DNA of 61,213 nt. It comes from an uncultured beta proteobacterium. GTDB taxonomy: Bacteria > Pseudomonadota > Gammaproteobacteria > Burkholderiales > Rhodocyclaceae. Both the position numbers and the translations under genes were made by a program. Positions 37,877 through 46,037 of the stretch are shown here, one piece after another (the stretch's first letter is position 1; the number at the start of each line of letters is the position of its first letter). The notes under the pieces were generated by a model that saw nothing but the letters and a program-made list of their open reading frames with translations, was not told the origin of the DNA and made no database searches. The stretch covers positions 1 to 61,213 of the forward strand of contig CAIVQO010000076.1 of assembly GCA_903908065.1 (NCBI GenBank), in the 5' to 3' direction.

Positions 37877-38377
37877 ATGTCGCCGCCCTTCCGCCTGCAA
37901 CCCCTGCTCGACCTGTCGAAACTGCGACTGGACGAAGCCAGCCGTGAACTCGGGAAATTGATCGCGGGCGAACAGGAAGCCTCGCAACGGTTGGCCATGC
38001 TGATGCAGTACCGCGAGGAGTACCAGGCCCAGTTCCGCGCCGCCGCCGAGCGCGGCATGGGCCCCGCCGAATGGAGCAACTACAGTTCCTTCCTGGCCCG
38101 CATCGACGACGCCATCGTGCCAGCGGCCCAGGCAGTCTCCCTGACCCAGCAACGCACATTGGCCGGAAAACAGAACTGGGTCGGCAAACAGGGCCGCGTA
38201 CGCGCCTTCGACACCCTGGCCGAACGCCATCGGGCCGAAATTGCCGGTCAGGCGCAAAAGAGCGAACAAAAGCTCAACGACGAGCACGGCGCCCGTCGTC
38301 ATGTCGAAAAAAGCGCCGAGGCCGACCTGCTGGCCAGCCTGCTGAGCGATCGGTCCAAAACCGGAGCATCTCTCTGA
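37877..38377 (+). CDS. fliJ: Flagellar export chaperone FliJ
   Basis: 166 residues, almost wholly coiled coil, with the FliJ pattern LQPLLDLSKLRLDEASRELG and many charged heptads. Somewhat longer than E. coli FliJ (147). FliJ is the central stalk of the export ATPase. It is 29 bases after fliI; the sigma-54 promoter of fliK lies just past its stop. Confidence 0.85.
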   Translation: MSPPFRLQPLLDLSKLRLDEASRELGKLIAGEQEASQRLAMLMQYREEYQAQFRAAAERGMGPAEWSNYSSFLARIDDAIVPAAQAVSLTQQRTLAGKQNWVGKQGRVRAFDTLAERHRAEIAGQAQKSEQKLNDEHGARRHVEKSAEADLLASLLSDRSKTGASL

Positions 38378-38382
38378 GAGAT

Positions 38383-38398
38383 TGGCACACGCCTTGCA
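38383..38398 (+). promoter_or_regulatory. Sigma-54 promoter of fliK
   Basis: TGGCACACGCCTTGCA matches TGGCACR-N4-TTGCW fully. The predicted start is near 38410; the fliK ATG at 38439 has AAGGAG before it. Confidence 0.9.
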
Positions 38399-38438
38399 GT
38401 AGGCAGACCATCACGGCTGCGGCCGCAAGGAGAAACAC

Positions 38439-39695
38439 ATGTCAGACCCCGTCAAGATCCCCCAACTCGCCATCCAGGTGTCCAAGTCAGTACGCACCGA
38501 GGAATCCCTTGCGACGCCCGACGGCACCACGGAGCAAGGCACAACACCATCCAGTTTTGCCGACGTATTGAAGGCAAAGTCGCTGAGCCCGTCCGTCGAT
38601 TCGGAGGTTTCCGAGCCCGGCAAGGTGGTTGCCCTGGAACGCAATGAGGCGGCGGCAGAATTGATGGCTGCCATGTTTGCCGGGAGTAGCAGTTTGCTGC
38701 GTACGCCGGCAACGGCGACCGCCGAGCCTGCCGATGAAACCTTTGACCCACAGGCGGCCCTTGATCCGGCGGTGTCGCAGCCGGCAATTCAGCCTGCCGA
38801 CGGACTCGCGGCAGACAGTCCGATCCTCGCCGTCGCGCTCCCCGAGTCTGCCACCGCAGCAATACCCGGAACTGCCCCATTGCCAGAAGGCGCCACGGTT
38901 GCGCTACCCTTCGTTCCTCCGTTTGCGCCCCAAGTCGCTCCCAATGCCGTCCAGGCCGCCGTGTCGCCAGCGCCGACTTCCGTGTCGACGGCGGTCCCAG
39001 CGCATCACGAAAGCCCCGTGCTCCAGCCGGTTGCAGGCACGCCGCCGCCCCCGCGGCAAATTGCAGCCGTTCAGTCAGCGCCTGCCGCTGCAGCGGCAAA
39101 TTCTGCCGAGGGCGACAAATCGATGCTGACTCCCGAACTTCCGGAAGCCAAAGGAGAATTCCGTCCCCTGATGGAACGCATGAGTTCCCACGCCGACGGC
39201 ATCGCCGTACAGGCAAGCGCAACACCTCAGAACGCGCCCGTCACTGCGGAAGCCCAGCAGATTCGCGTCGCCACGCCATTCAACCAGACCGGATGGGCCC
39301 AGGAAGTGGAACAAAAGCTTGCCTGGGTGGTCACCAATTCGCGCCAACAGGCGGACCTAGTGCTGAATCCGCCGGAACTGGGTCGCATCGAAGTCAGCGT
39401 GGTCGTCAAGGGCGATGAAGTCAGCGCCAGTTTTGCCTCGCCGCACCAGGCAGTACGTGAGGCCATCGAGGAATCCCTGGTCCGCCTGCGCGAGAACCTC
39501 GCGGACGCCGGCATCAACCTCGGCCAGACCCATGTCGGCCGCGAATCCAGCCGCGATGCCGCGTTTGCGCGGCCCGAAGCCTGGGAAGGCACGGGTCGCC
39601 AGGCCGGAACGGGTTCAGGAGAGGCGGAACGCCCCCTGGGCAACACCCTCTGGCAACCGGCCCGAAGCCGTGGCCTGGTTGACGTCTTTGCCTGA
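38439..39695 (+). CDS. fliK: Flagellar hook-length control protein FliK
   Basis: 418 residues. The N-terminal 270 residues are Pro/Ala/Thr-rich and poorly conserved (ruler region). The C-terminal Flg_hook domain has LVLNPPELGRIEVSVVV and LRENLADAGINLGQTHV. FliK measures the hook and switches export specificity through FlhB, which is not in this window. It has its own sigma-54 promoter. Confidence 0.92.
   Translation: MSDPVKIPQLAIQVSKSVRTEESLATPDGTTEQGTTPSSFADVLKAKSLSPSVDSEVSEPGKVVALERNEAAAELMAAMFAGSSSLLRTPATATAEPADETFDPQAALDPAVSQPAIQPADGLAADSPILAVALPESATAAIPGTAPLPEGATVALPFVPPFAPQVAPNAVQAAVSPAPTSVSTAVPAHHESPVLQPVAGTPPPPRQIAAVQSAPAAAAANSAEGDKSMLTPELPEAKGEFRPLMERMSSHADGIAVQASATPQNAPVTAEAQQIRVATPFNQTGWAQEVEQKLAWVVTNSRQQADLVLNPPELGRIEVSVVVKGDEVSASFASPHQAVREAIEESLVRLRENLADAGINLGQTHVGRESSRDAAFARPEAWEGTGRQAGTGSGEAERPLGNTLWQPARSRGLVDVFA
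39094..39108. promoter_or_regulatory. CGGCA-N5-TGCCG palindrome inside fliK
   Basis: CGGCAA-ATT-CTGCCG, a near-copy of the palindrome at fliF, flgK and flgB. It is about 700 bases downstream of the fliK promoter in low-complexity coding sequence, so it may be chance. Confidence 0.25.
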
Positions 39696-39790
39696 GCCGG
39701 AAAGCAGCAGCCCCGAAAAAATTACATTTACCTCCGGCTGCCCTCCCCGGTTTGACCTGATGGGCAGCTTCACCGGACCCGGAGTACACC
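39696..39790 (+). other. fliK-fliL gap
   Basis: 95 bases. AGCCGGA near 39695 and TCCGGCT near 39735 could form a stem with a long A/T-rich loop, but no T-tract follows. No sigma-54 or sigma-28 match was found. fliL may depend on readthrough from fliK or on an unrecognised promoter. Confidence 0.4.
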
Positions 39791-40417
39791 ATGGCCGATG
39801 CCAAGAAAACCGAAGCCGATGCCGTCGTTGCGGCACCGAAGAAAAGCAAAACCAAATGGATACTGATCGCCGTCATCGCCTTGCTGGTGCTCGGCGGCGG
39901 CGGCGCGGCGGCATTCTTCATGCTCAAGAAGCCGCCGGCCGAAGGCGCCGAGGCCGCAGCGGCGAAGAAAAAGGCCGAACCGGTCGCTCCACCTGTGTTC
40001 TACAAATTCGACAAGCCCTTTACCGTCAAGCTTGCCACCGAGCAACAGGACGCCTACCTGCAAGCCGAAGTGCAACTCAAATTGCTTGATGCTACCGGCA
40101 CCGACCTGATCAAGCAGAACGAGCCGGAACTGAAACACAAGATCACCCTCACCCTGATGGGCCGGAAGGCTTCCATGCTGGCGACATCAGAGGGCGTGCA
40201 GAAACTGGCCAACGAGTTGCGCGACATCATCAACAAGGTGGTGTCGCCGGCGGCACCCGGCAAGGACAAGGCAGCCGAGAAAACTGCGGAAAAGAAGGCG
40301 GAAGCGCCAGCGGCCGGCGAAGCCCCGAAACCCGCGGAAAAGCCTGAGCCTGCCGAGCTTGCCGACCCCTCAGCCATGGTGCAATCCGTGCTATTCTCAA
40401 GCTTCATCATTCAGTAA
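39791..40417 (+). CDS. fliL: Flagellar basal body-associated protein FliL
   Basis: 208 residues. A short cytosolic N-terminus, one TM (about 18-38, WILIAVIALLVLGGGGAAAF), then the periplasmic FliL domain. FliL forms a ring around stators. An Ala/Lys/Glu/Pro-rich insert of about 40 residues (152-192) separates the last helix from the terminal strand VQSVLFSSFIIQ; most FliL proteins lack it. First of the fliLMNOPQR run. Confidence 0.9.
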   Translation: MADAKKTEADAVVAAPKKSKTKWILIAVIALLVLGGGGAAAFFMLKKPPAEGAEAAAAKKKAEPVAPPVFYKFDKPFTVKLATEQQDAYLQAEVQLKLLDATGTDLIKQNEPELKHKITLTLMGRKASMLATSEGVQKLANELRDIINKVVSPAAPGKDKAAEKTAEKKAEAPAAGEAPKPAEKPEPAELADPSAMVQSVLFSSFIIQ

Positions 40418-40444
40418 TTCCCGCCCCTTTGGGCGTGGATCTCC

Positions 40445-41422
40445 ATGGCCCAGGATTTCCTTTCCCAGGAAGAAGTCGACGCACTGCTGAAGGGGGTTTC
40501 CGGCGAAGCCGACGAGGCGCCGCCCGAATCCGCGGAAACGGGTTCGGTTCGCACCTACGACCTGGGAAGGCAGGAACGCATCGTCCGCGGCCGCATGCCG
40601 ACGATGGAGTTGATCAACGAGCGCTTTGCCCGTTACCTGCGCATCGGCCTGTTCAACTACATGCACAAGGGTGTCGAAGTCTCGGTCGCCCCGATCAAGG
40701 TCCAGAAGTACAGCGAATTCATCCGCAACCTGGTGGTGCCTACCAACCTGAACCTGATCCAGGCTAAGCCCTTGCGCGGCACTGGCCTGATAGTGCTCGA
40801 TCCGAGCCTGGTCTTCCTGGTGGTGGACAACATGTTCGGCGGCGACGGGCGTTTCCATACGAGGGTCGAAGGCCGCGATTTCACCCCCACCGAACAGCGC
40901 ATCATCCGCGGCCTGCTGGGGGTGGTGTTCGAGGAGTACCAGCGTGCCTGGCAACCCGTGCATCCCTTGGTGTTCGAATACGTGCGCTCGGAAATGAATA
41001 CCCAGTTCGCCAATATCGCGACCCCCTCGGAAGTGGTAATCGCGATGAGCTTCACCCTTGAGTTCTCGGGCAACTCGTCGGAACTGCACATCTGCCTGCC
41101 GTATTCGATGATCGAACCGATACGCGACCTGCTGCACAGTGCCATGCACAGCGAGCAGGCGTCGGCCGACAATCGCTGGACCACCATGCTGACCCGCGAA
41201 CTGCAGACCGCCGAAGTTGAACTGGTGGCCACGCTTGCCTCGGCCAACCTGACGGTCGCCGACGTGGTCAAGCTGAAAGTCGGCGACGTGGTGCCGATCG
41301 AAATCCAGGAAACCGCGACCACCTCGGTCGACGGCGTTCCGATCATGGCGTCCCGCTACGGCATCCAGAGCGGCCAGTATGCCTTGAAAGTCGAGCGTTT
41401 TTTTGCCGAAGAAGATTCCTGA
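40445..41422 (+). CDS. fliM: Flagellar motor switch protein FliM
   Basis: 325 residues. The N-terminal peptide FLSQEEVDALLKGV is the CheY-P binding site. The CheC-like middle domain has NERFARYLRIGLFNYM and the C-terminal SpoA domain resembles FliN. It passes the CheY-P signal to FliG in the C ring. Full length. Confidence 0.97.
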   Translation: MAQDFLSQEEVDALLKGVSGEADEAPPESAETGSVRTYDLGRQERIVRGRMPTMELINERFARYLRIGLFNYMHKGVEVSVAPIKVQKYSEFIRNLVVPTNLNLIQAKPLRGTGLIVLDPSLVFLVVDNMFGGDGRFHTRVEGRDFTPTEQRIIRGLLGVVFEEYQRAWQPVHPLVFEYVRSEMNTQFANIATPSEVVIAMSFTLEFSGNSSELHICLPYSMIEPIRDLLHSAMHSEQASADNRWTTMLTRELQTAEVELVATLASANLTVADVVKLKVGDVVPIEIQETATTSVDGVPIMASRYGIQSGQYALKVERFFAEEDS

Positions 41423-41476
41423 TCCCGTGACTGCTGCGCTTCCAACCCTTGATTTTCCAGATGCCCGGAGCATGAA

Positions 41477-41884
41477 ATGAACCAAGACGCCGCCGAACAA
41501 CAGGTATCGGAAGACGATTGGGCCGCCGCCATGAGCGAACAGGCCGCGACACCGGCCGCCGCGGCACAACCGGCGCAGATCTTCGAACAGTTCGCGGAAG
41601 GCGCGGCGCCGGCCGCCGCGCCGCGCGGCTTCGACATGATCATGGACATCCCGGTGGCGCTGACCGTGGAACTCGGCCGTACCAAGATTTCAATCCGCAA
41701 TCTGCTGCAACTGGCCCATGGTTCGGTGGTCGAGCTCGACGGCCTGGCCGGCGAACCGATGGACGTCCTGATCAACGGCACGCTCATCGCCCAAGGCGAA
41801 GTGGTTGTGGTCAACGACAAGTTCGGCATACGGCTGACCGACATCATCACTCTGCAAGAGCGCATCCGCAAACTGAATCGCTGA
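41477..41884 (+). CDS. fliN: Flagellar motor switch protein FliN
   Basis: 135 residues. An acidic N-terminus (EDDWAAAMSEQ) and an Ala/Pro linker precede the SpoA domain (about 55-135) with MDIPVALTVELGRTKISIRN and NDKFGIRLTDIITLQERI. Forms the lower C ring and helps dock FliH. It is 54 bases after fliM. Confidence 0.95.
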   Translation: MNQDAAEQQVSEDDWAAAMSEQAATPAAAAQPAQIFEQFAEGAAPAAAPRGFDMIMDIPVALTVELGRTKISIRNLLQLAHGSVVELDGLAGEPMDVLINGTLIAQGEVVVVNDKFGIRLTDIITLQERIRKLNR

Positions 41885-41996
41885 TAAGTCGGCGCTTCGC
41901 CCCTTTGCTTCTCGGCTGCACGGCGCGGCCGGCACCGTATCCTCGCCAGTGTCGATCCGTCGCGTTTTCCGCGACGGCGTTCTGCCTCAGGAAGCG

Positions 41997-42410
41997 ATGC
42001 GCATTTCCGTTGTCCCTGTCCGTTTTGCCCCCCTGCTCGCCCTCTTGATTGCAAATCAGGCATGGGCACAGCAGGCTGCTCAGCCCTCGTTCGGCGCCGG
42101 AATCCTGCAGATGCTGCTGGGCCTGGGTGGCGTTCTGGCCCTGCTGGTGGGCAGCCTCTGGCTGCTCAAGCGCCTCACTGCGGTTCGCGGCCCGGGCGCC
42201 GGCATGATGCGGGTCGTTGCAGCAACGGCGGTCGGCGGACGCGAGCGCGTGGTGATCGTCGAAGTCGGCAGCACCTGGCTGGTGCTGGGCGTCGCGCCAG
42301 GTCGGGTCTCCGCGCTGGCCGAGATTCCTCGCCAGGCGCTGCCGGAGCCACCCCAGGGAAACAGCCCGCCCGCGCCGGAGTGGCTGCAACGCTTCATGTC
42401 CCGTCGCTGA
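41997..42410 (+). CDS. fliO: Flagellar export protein FliO
   Basis: 137 residues from ATG 41997, preceded by CAGGAAG; a GTG at 41949 would add 16 residues. A signal-like N-terminus ([13 protein letters not shown]) and a TM at about 37-57 ([20 protein letters not shown]) fit FliO. The cytosolic part has [20 protein letters not shown]. FliO assists FliP ring assembly in the export gate. Confidence 0.85.
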   Translation: MRISVVPVRFAPLLALLIANQAWAQQAAQPSFGAGILQMLLGLGGVLALLVGSLWLLKRLTAVRGPGAGMMRVVAATAVGGRERVVIVEVGSTWLVLGVAPGRVSALAEIPRQALPEPPQGNSPPAPEWLQRFMSRR

Positions 42411-42411
42411 G

Positions 42412-43143
42412 ATGCCTGGCTTACTGGCGCTGCTGCTGATCCTGCTGCCGGAACTGGCGCTGGCCCAGGCCATGCCCGCGGTGACAAGCACCCCGGCGGC
42501 CGGTGGCGGCACACAATGGTCGCTGTCGATCCAGACGCTGCTGCTCCTGACCAGCCTGACCTTCATCCCGGCCCTGGTGCTGATGATGACCAGCTTCACC
42601 CGCATCATTATTGTCTTCTCCCTGCTGCGCCATGCGCTCGGTACCCAGACTTCGCCGCCCAACCAGGTGCTGGTCGGGCTTGCCTTGTTCCTGACTTTTT
42701 TCATCATGGCGCCGGTGGGCGATCGCATTTACACCGAAGCCTACGTGCCGCTATCCGAAAACCGCATCAGCTTCCAGCAGGCGCTGGAGACGGGCGCAGT
42801 GCCGCTGCGCGCCTTCATGCTCAAGCAGGTCAGGGAGGCGGACCTGGCCACCTTTACCAAGGTGGCCAAGCAGCCCAAGCCGGCGCGCGCCGAAGAGATC
42901 CCGCTGCGGGTGCTGATCCCCGCCTTCGTCACCTCGGAACTGAAGACCGCATTCCAGATCGGCTTCATCGTATTCATACCGTTCCTGATCATCGACATGG
43001 TGGTGGCATCGGTGCTGATGTCGATGGGCATGATGATGATGTCGCCCGTCATCGTCGCCCTGCCTTTCAAGATCATGCTATTTGTGCTTGTCGATGGTTG
43101 GAATCTGCTGATCGGCTCGCTGGTGATGAGTTTCGGCACATGA
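42412..43143 (+). CDS. fliP: Flagellar export gate protein FliP
   Basis: 243 residues. Cleavable signal peptide, then four TM segments. The family motifs [20 protein letters not shown] and [19 protein letters not shown] are present. FliP forms the core of the type III export gate with FliQ and FliR. It begins one base after fliO and overlaps fliQ by four bases. Confidence 0.96.
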   Translation: MPGLLALLLILLPELALAQAMPAVTSTPAAGGGTQWSLSIQTLLLLTSLTFIPALVLMMTSFTRIIIVFSLLRHALGTQTSPPNQVLVGLALFLTFFIMAPVGDRIYTEAYVPLSENRISFQQALETGAVPLRAFMLKQVREADLATFTKVAKQPKPARAEEIPLRVLIPAFVTSELKTAFQIGFIVFIPFLIIDMVVASVLMSMGMMMMSPVIVALPFKIMLFVLVDGWNLLIGSLVMSFGT

Positions 43144-43409
43144 CCCCCACCACCGTGATCGAGATCGGGCGTGGCGCCGTCGAACTCACGCTGCTCATCT
43201 CGGCGCCGCTGTTTCTGGCGGCGCTGGTCACCGGCCTCATCATCAGCATTTTTCAGGCTGCGACGCAGATCAACGAATCGACGCTCTCCTTCGTGCCAAA
43301 ACTGATCGCGATATTCGTCACCCTGGTGCTGGCCGGCCCCTGGATGATCACCCTGATGACCGACTACATGCGTCGGCTCTACGAGTCGATCCCCAACATC
43401 ATCGGCTAG
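43140..43409 (+). CDS. fliQ: Flagellar export gate protein FliQ
   Basis: 89 residues from ATG 43140 in an ATGA overlap with fliP. Two TM helices. The family motif [20 protein letters not shown] is complete, as is [17 protein letters not shown]. The open frame extends upstream inside fliP but is a shadow there. Confidence 0.95.
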   Translation: MTPTTVIEIGRGAVELTLLISAPLFLAALVTGLIISIFQAATQINESTLSFVPKLIAIFVTLVLAGPWMITLMTDYMRRLYESIPNIIG

Positions 43410-43439
43410 CGTCGACCGCGGCGACCCCGCCAGCCTGCG

Positions 43440-44228
43440 ATGATTTCGATCACCTCCGCCCAACTCGACGCCTGGCTGGCGCTGTTCATCTTCCCTCTGA
43501 CTCGCGTCCTGGCCCTGCTGGCCACGGCGCCGGTACTCAACAATGCGGCGTTGCCGGCACGCATGCGGCTCGTCGCCGGGCTCGCCATCGCCATCGCGGT
43601 GGCGCCCACCCTGCCCACGCCACCGGCGATCCCGGCGGGCTCCTGGCTGGGCCTGACCGTGATCGTCGAGCAGATCCTGATCGGCACCATGATGGGGTTC
43701 GCACTGCGCATCGCATTTGCCGCGCTGGACGTCGCCGGCGAACTGATCGGCTTGCAGATGGGCCTTTCCTTCGCCACGTTTTTCGATCCCGTGGCCGGTG
43801 GTCAGACGCCGGTGATCACGCAGTTCCTCGGCCTGCTCACGGCGCTATTCTTCCTCGCCATGAACGGGCATCTGCTGGCCATCTACCTGGTGGCGGAAAG
43901 TTTCACCGTGCTGCCGATCGGCACTTTGCCGTTTCAGGCCCTGTCGCTCGCGGCCCTGGTGAAGTCGGCGGCGATGATGTTTTCGCTGGGCGTGCTGCTG
44001 GCGCTGCCGCTGATCACCGCCTTGCTGGTGACCAACCTGGCGCTCGGCATCCTGTCACGCGTGGCGCCGGCGCTAAACCTCTTCGCCGTCGGCTTTCCGG
44101 TAACCATGGCCCTCGGGTTCATCGTGCTCCTGCTTTGCCTGCCCTACCTCGGCGCGGCCATAGAGCCGGTGTTCAGTCGCGGCTTCGAGACGCTCGAAGC
44201 CGTGGTGCGGATGGCGGCGGGTACCTAA
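43440..44228 (+). CDS. fliR: Flagellar export gate protein FliR
   Basis: 262 residues with about six TM segments. FPLTRVLALLATAPVLNNAA and GLQMGLSFATFFDPVAGGQ are FliR signatures. flhB, which usually follows fliR, is absent; instead a convergent lipoprotein gene overlaps the fliR stop by four bases. Confidence 0.95.
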   Translation: MISITSAQLDAWLALFIFPLTRVLALLATAPVLNNAALPARMRLVAGLAIAIAVAPTLPTPPAIPAGSWLGLTVIVEQILIGTMMGFALRIAFAALDVAGELIGLQMGLSFATFFDPVAGGQTPVITQFLGLLTALFFLAMNGHLLAIYLVAESFTVLPIGTLPFQALSLAALVKSAAMMFSLGVLLALPLITALLVTNLALGILSRVAPALNLFAVGFPVTMALGFIVLLLCLPYLGAAIEPVFSRGFETLEAVVRMAAGT

Positions 44229-44719
44229 CCCGGGCGCCGGGTCAGGTGGATGACGCCGCGGGCAAAGCGCTGCGAGCCCAGTACCGAAGACTCTAGTCCC
44301 TCGTTGTACTCGACCACCGAGTAGCCCTCGTAGCCGTTCTGACGCATCAAGTCCTTGGCCCGCTGATGGAACACCATGCGCGCCTCGCCGGCACCTCCGG
44401 CATAGACCCGCTTCATTTTCAGGAACAGGTGGAAATGCTGGTCCGGAAAATCGGCCTGTTCGATTTCCCAGTTCGGCGCAAGGGGGTCGAGGATCAACCA
44501 GGCCGCGCCGGCATACAACCCCCAGGAGACGATCTTCTCCAGCGGGATCTGCACCTGATTGCTCAGGTTCAGCGTGGCATCCGGAATCAGCGGGCCCTGG
44601 GCCGGAATGGGGCCGCTCAGGGCGGTGGTGCCGGGATAGTTCAGCGCGCCGCAACCGGATAGCAGGCTGGCGACGGCCAGGGTGGCCAAAAGTCGGCGCT
44701 GGGGGAACGGCGTTTTCAT
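44225..44719 (-). CDS. Lipoprotein translationally coupled to flgL
   Basis: 164 residues. The signal peptide ends in the lipobox LLSGC, so the mature protein is lipidated at about residue 23. The rest is a soluble domain I do not recognise (VEYNEGLESSVLGSQRFARG near the end). Its ATG overlaps the flgL stop in an ATGA arrangement, so it should be expressed with flgKL. It is a candidate accessory flagellar or surface protein; function unknown. Confidence 0.7.
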   Translation of the reverse strand: MKTPFPQRRLLATLAVASLLSGCGALNYPGTTALSGPIPAQGPLIPDATLNLSNQVQIPLEKIVSWGLYAGAAWLILDPLAPNWEIEQADFPDQHFHLFLKMKRVYAGGAGEARMVFHQRAKDLMRQNGYEGYSVVEYNEGLESSVLGSQRFARGVIHLTRRPG

Positions 44720-46011
44720 AGGAAGTTGAACAGGGAGAGTTGCGAAACGCGTAGGAAGGATTGCTGCGCGGCCTCAAGTTCGGCCTGGCGCCGGGTGAGC
44801 TCGGTGATCGCCTTGGAGTAATCCACGTCCTGCAATTCGGAAAGCGATTGCTGGTATTGCACGCTCATGTCGCCGCTCATGGTCTGCAGGGCCTCGATCT
44901 CGTTCATCCGCGTGCCAACCTGGGCGCGCACGCGCACCACGTTTTCGATCGACTGGGCGATGTTGCTGATGCCGGTGCGCACATCGCTGATGTAGCGTGC
45001 ATCGGCGGCCGGCGTCGTGCCACCGGCTTCCAGAGCGCCGATCAGCTTGGCGACCGAGGCGAATACGCTTTGCGAACTGCTCGGCTCGACAGTGAACTTG
45101 TCGCCGCTGGCGGCGTTGCCGGTGATGCTGACGCTGCCGCCAAGATCGAAGGCCGGTTCCGCGTCCTGCGACTTGAGTTGGATCAGCTGACCCGACTGAT
45201 AGCTGCGCTGGCTGCCGAGCGGGGCCGGTGCTGCGCCCCCGGTCAGCAGCGAATTGCCGCTGGCAGTATCGACCAGGTCATAAGTGGTGACGCCCGCATT
45301 GACCGTGAACCTGATTTCGACGTCCTGCACGGCCGAGCCGCGCCACGCCGCCGGATCGCTGATCGAGCCGGCATTGATGGTCGCGGTGCCGGTGTTGGCG
45401 GCGTCGTAGTCGGTGGCGAAATATCCGTTGCCATTGGGAATGCGCCTGAAGACATCGATCCCCGAATCGCTGATTTCGATATGGCGGCTGCTCGACACCT
45501 GCAGGGTACGCTGGCCCTCGTCGCCCTGATAATCGATTTCGCCCCCTGCCATCAACGCGTCGATGGAGCCGCCGAAGGGAATCGTCTCGCTCTTGAAGCC
45601 TCCGAACACATGGTTGCCGGCGGCATCTTTGCTATTGGCGATGCCCAGCAACTGGTCGTAGGTGCCCCGCAATTCGGTGGAGATGGCCTTGCGTGCGGTG
45701 GGCGTCAAACTGGTGCTGCCAGCCTGGATGGCCAGCTCATGCACCCGTTGCAGCAAGTCCTCGGCATGAGCCAGATGCACTTCCTCCTGGCCGAGGATGC
45801 CCATTGCAGTTTCCTGGTTCCGGCTGAACTGGGTAACGACGTCATTGGCCTGGGATACCTCCAGCGCCCGCGCCGAAGCTACGGGATCATCACCCGGCGT
45901 GAGTATGCGACGGCCGCTGGAAAGCTGCTGCTGCACCTTGAGCAGGGCCGAGGTCTGGCGCGAAATTCCTGTCGCGCCGGCCTCGAAAATCATTGAGCTA
46001 CTGACTCTCAT
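44716..46011 (-). CDS. flgL: Hook-filament junction protein FlgL
   Basis: 431 residues. Flagellin-like D0/D1 ends: N-terminal TGISRQTSALLKVQQQLSSG, C-terminal coiled region ending SQLSLFNFL. The variable middle makes it longer than E. coli FlgL (317). FlgL (HAP3) joins the hook to the filament together with FlgK. It starts 26 bases after flgK in the same operon. Confidence 0.92.
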   Translation of the reverse strand: MRVSSSMIFEAGATGISRQTSALLKVQQQLSSGRRILTPGDDPVASARALEVSQANDVVTQFSRNQETAMGILGQEEVHLAHAEDLLQRVHELAIQAGSTSLTPTARKAISTELRGTYDQLLGIANSKDAAGNHVFGGFKSETIPFGGSIDALMAGGEIDYQGDEGQRTLQVSSSRHIEISDSGIDVFRRIPNGNGYFATDYDAANTGTATINAGSISDPAAWRGSAVQDVEIRFTVNAGVTTYDLVDTASGNSLLTGGAAPAPLGSQRSYQSGQLIQLKSQDAEPAFDLGGSVSITGNAASGDKFTVEPSSSQSVFASVAKLIGALEAGGTTPAADARYISDVRTGISNIAQSIENVVRVRAQVGTRMNEIEALQTMSGDMSVQYQQSLSELQDVDYSKAITELTRRQAELEAAQQSFLRVSQLSLFNFL

Positions 46012-46037
46012 GTCTGTTTACCTCCATCGCTCCCGGC

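Noticed and set aside
43919-43931. CGGCA-CTT-TGCCG inside fliR
   Set aside because: The half-site spacing differs from the recurrent palindrome and there is no promoter nearby; probably chance in GC-rich coding DNA.
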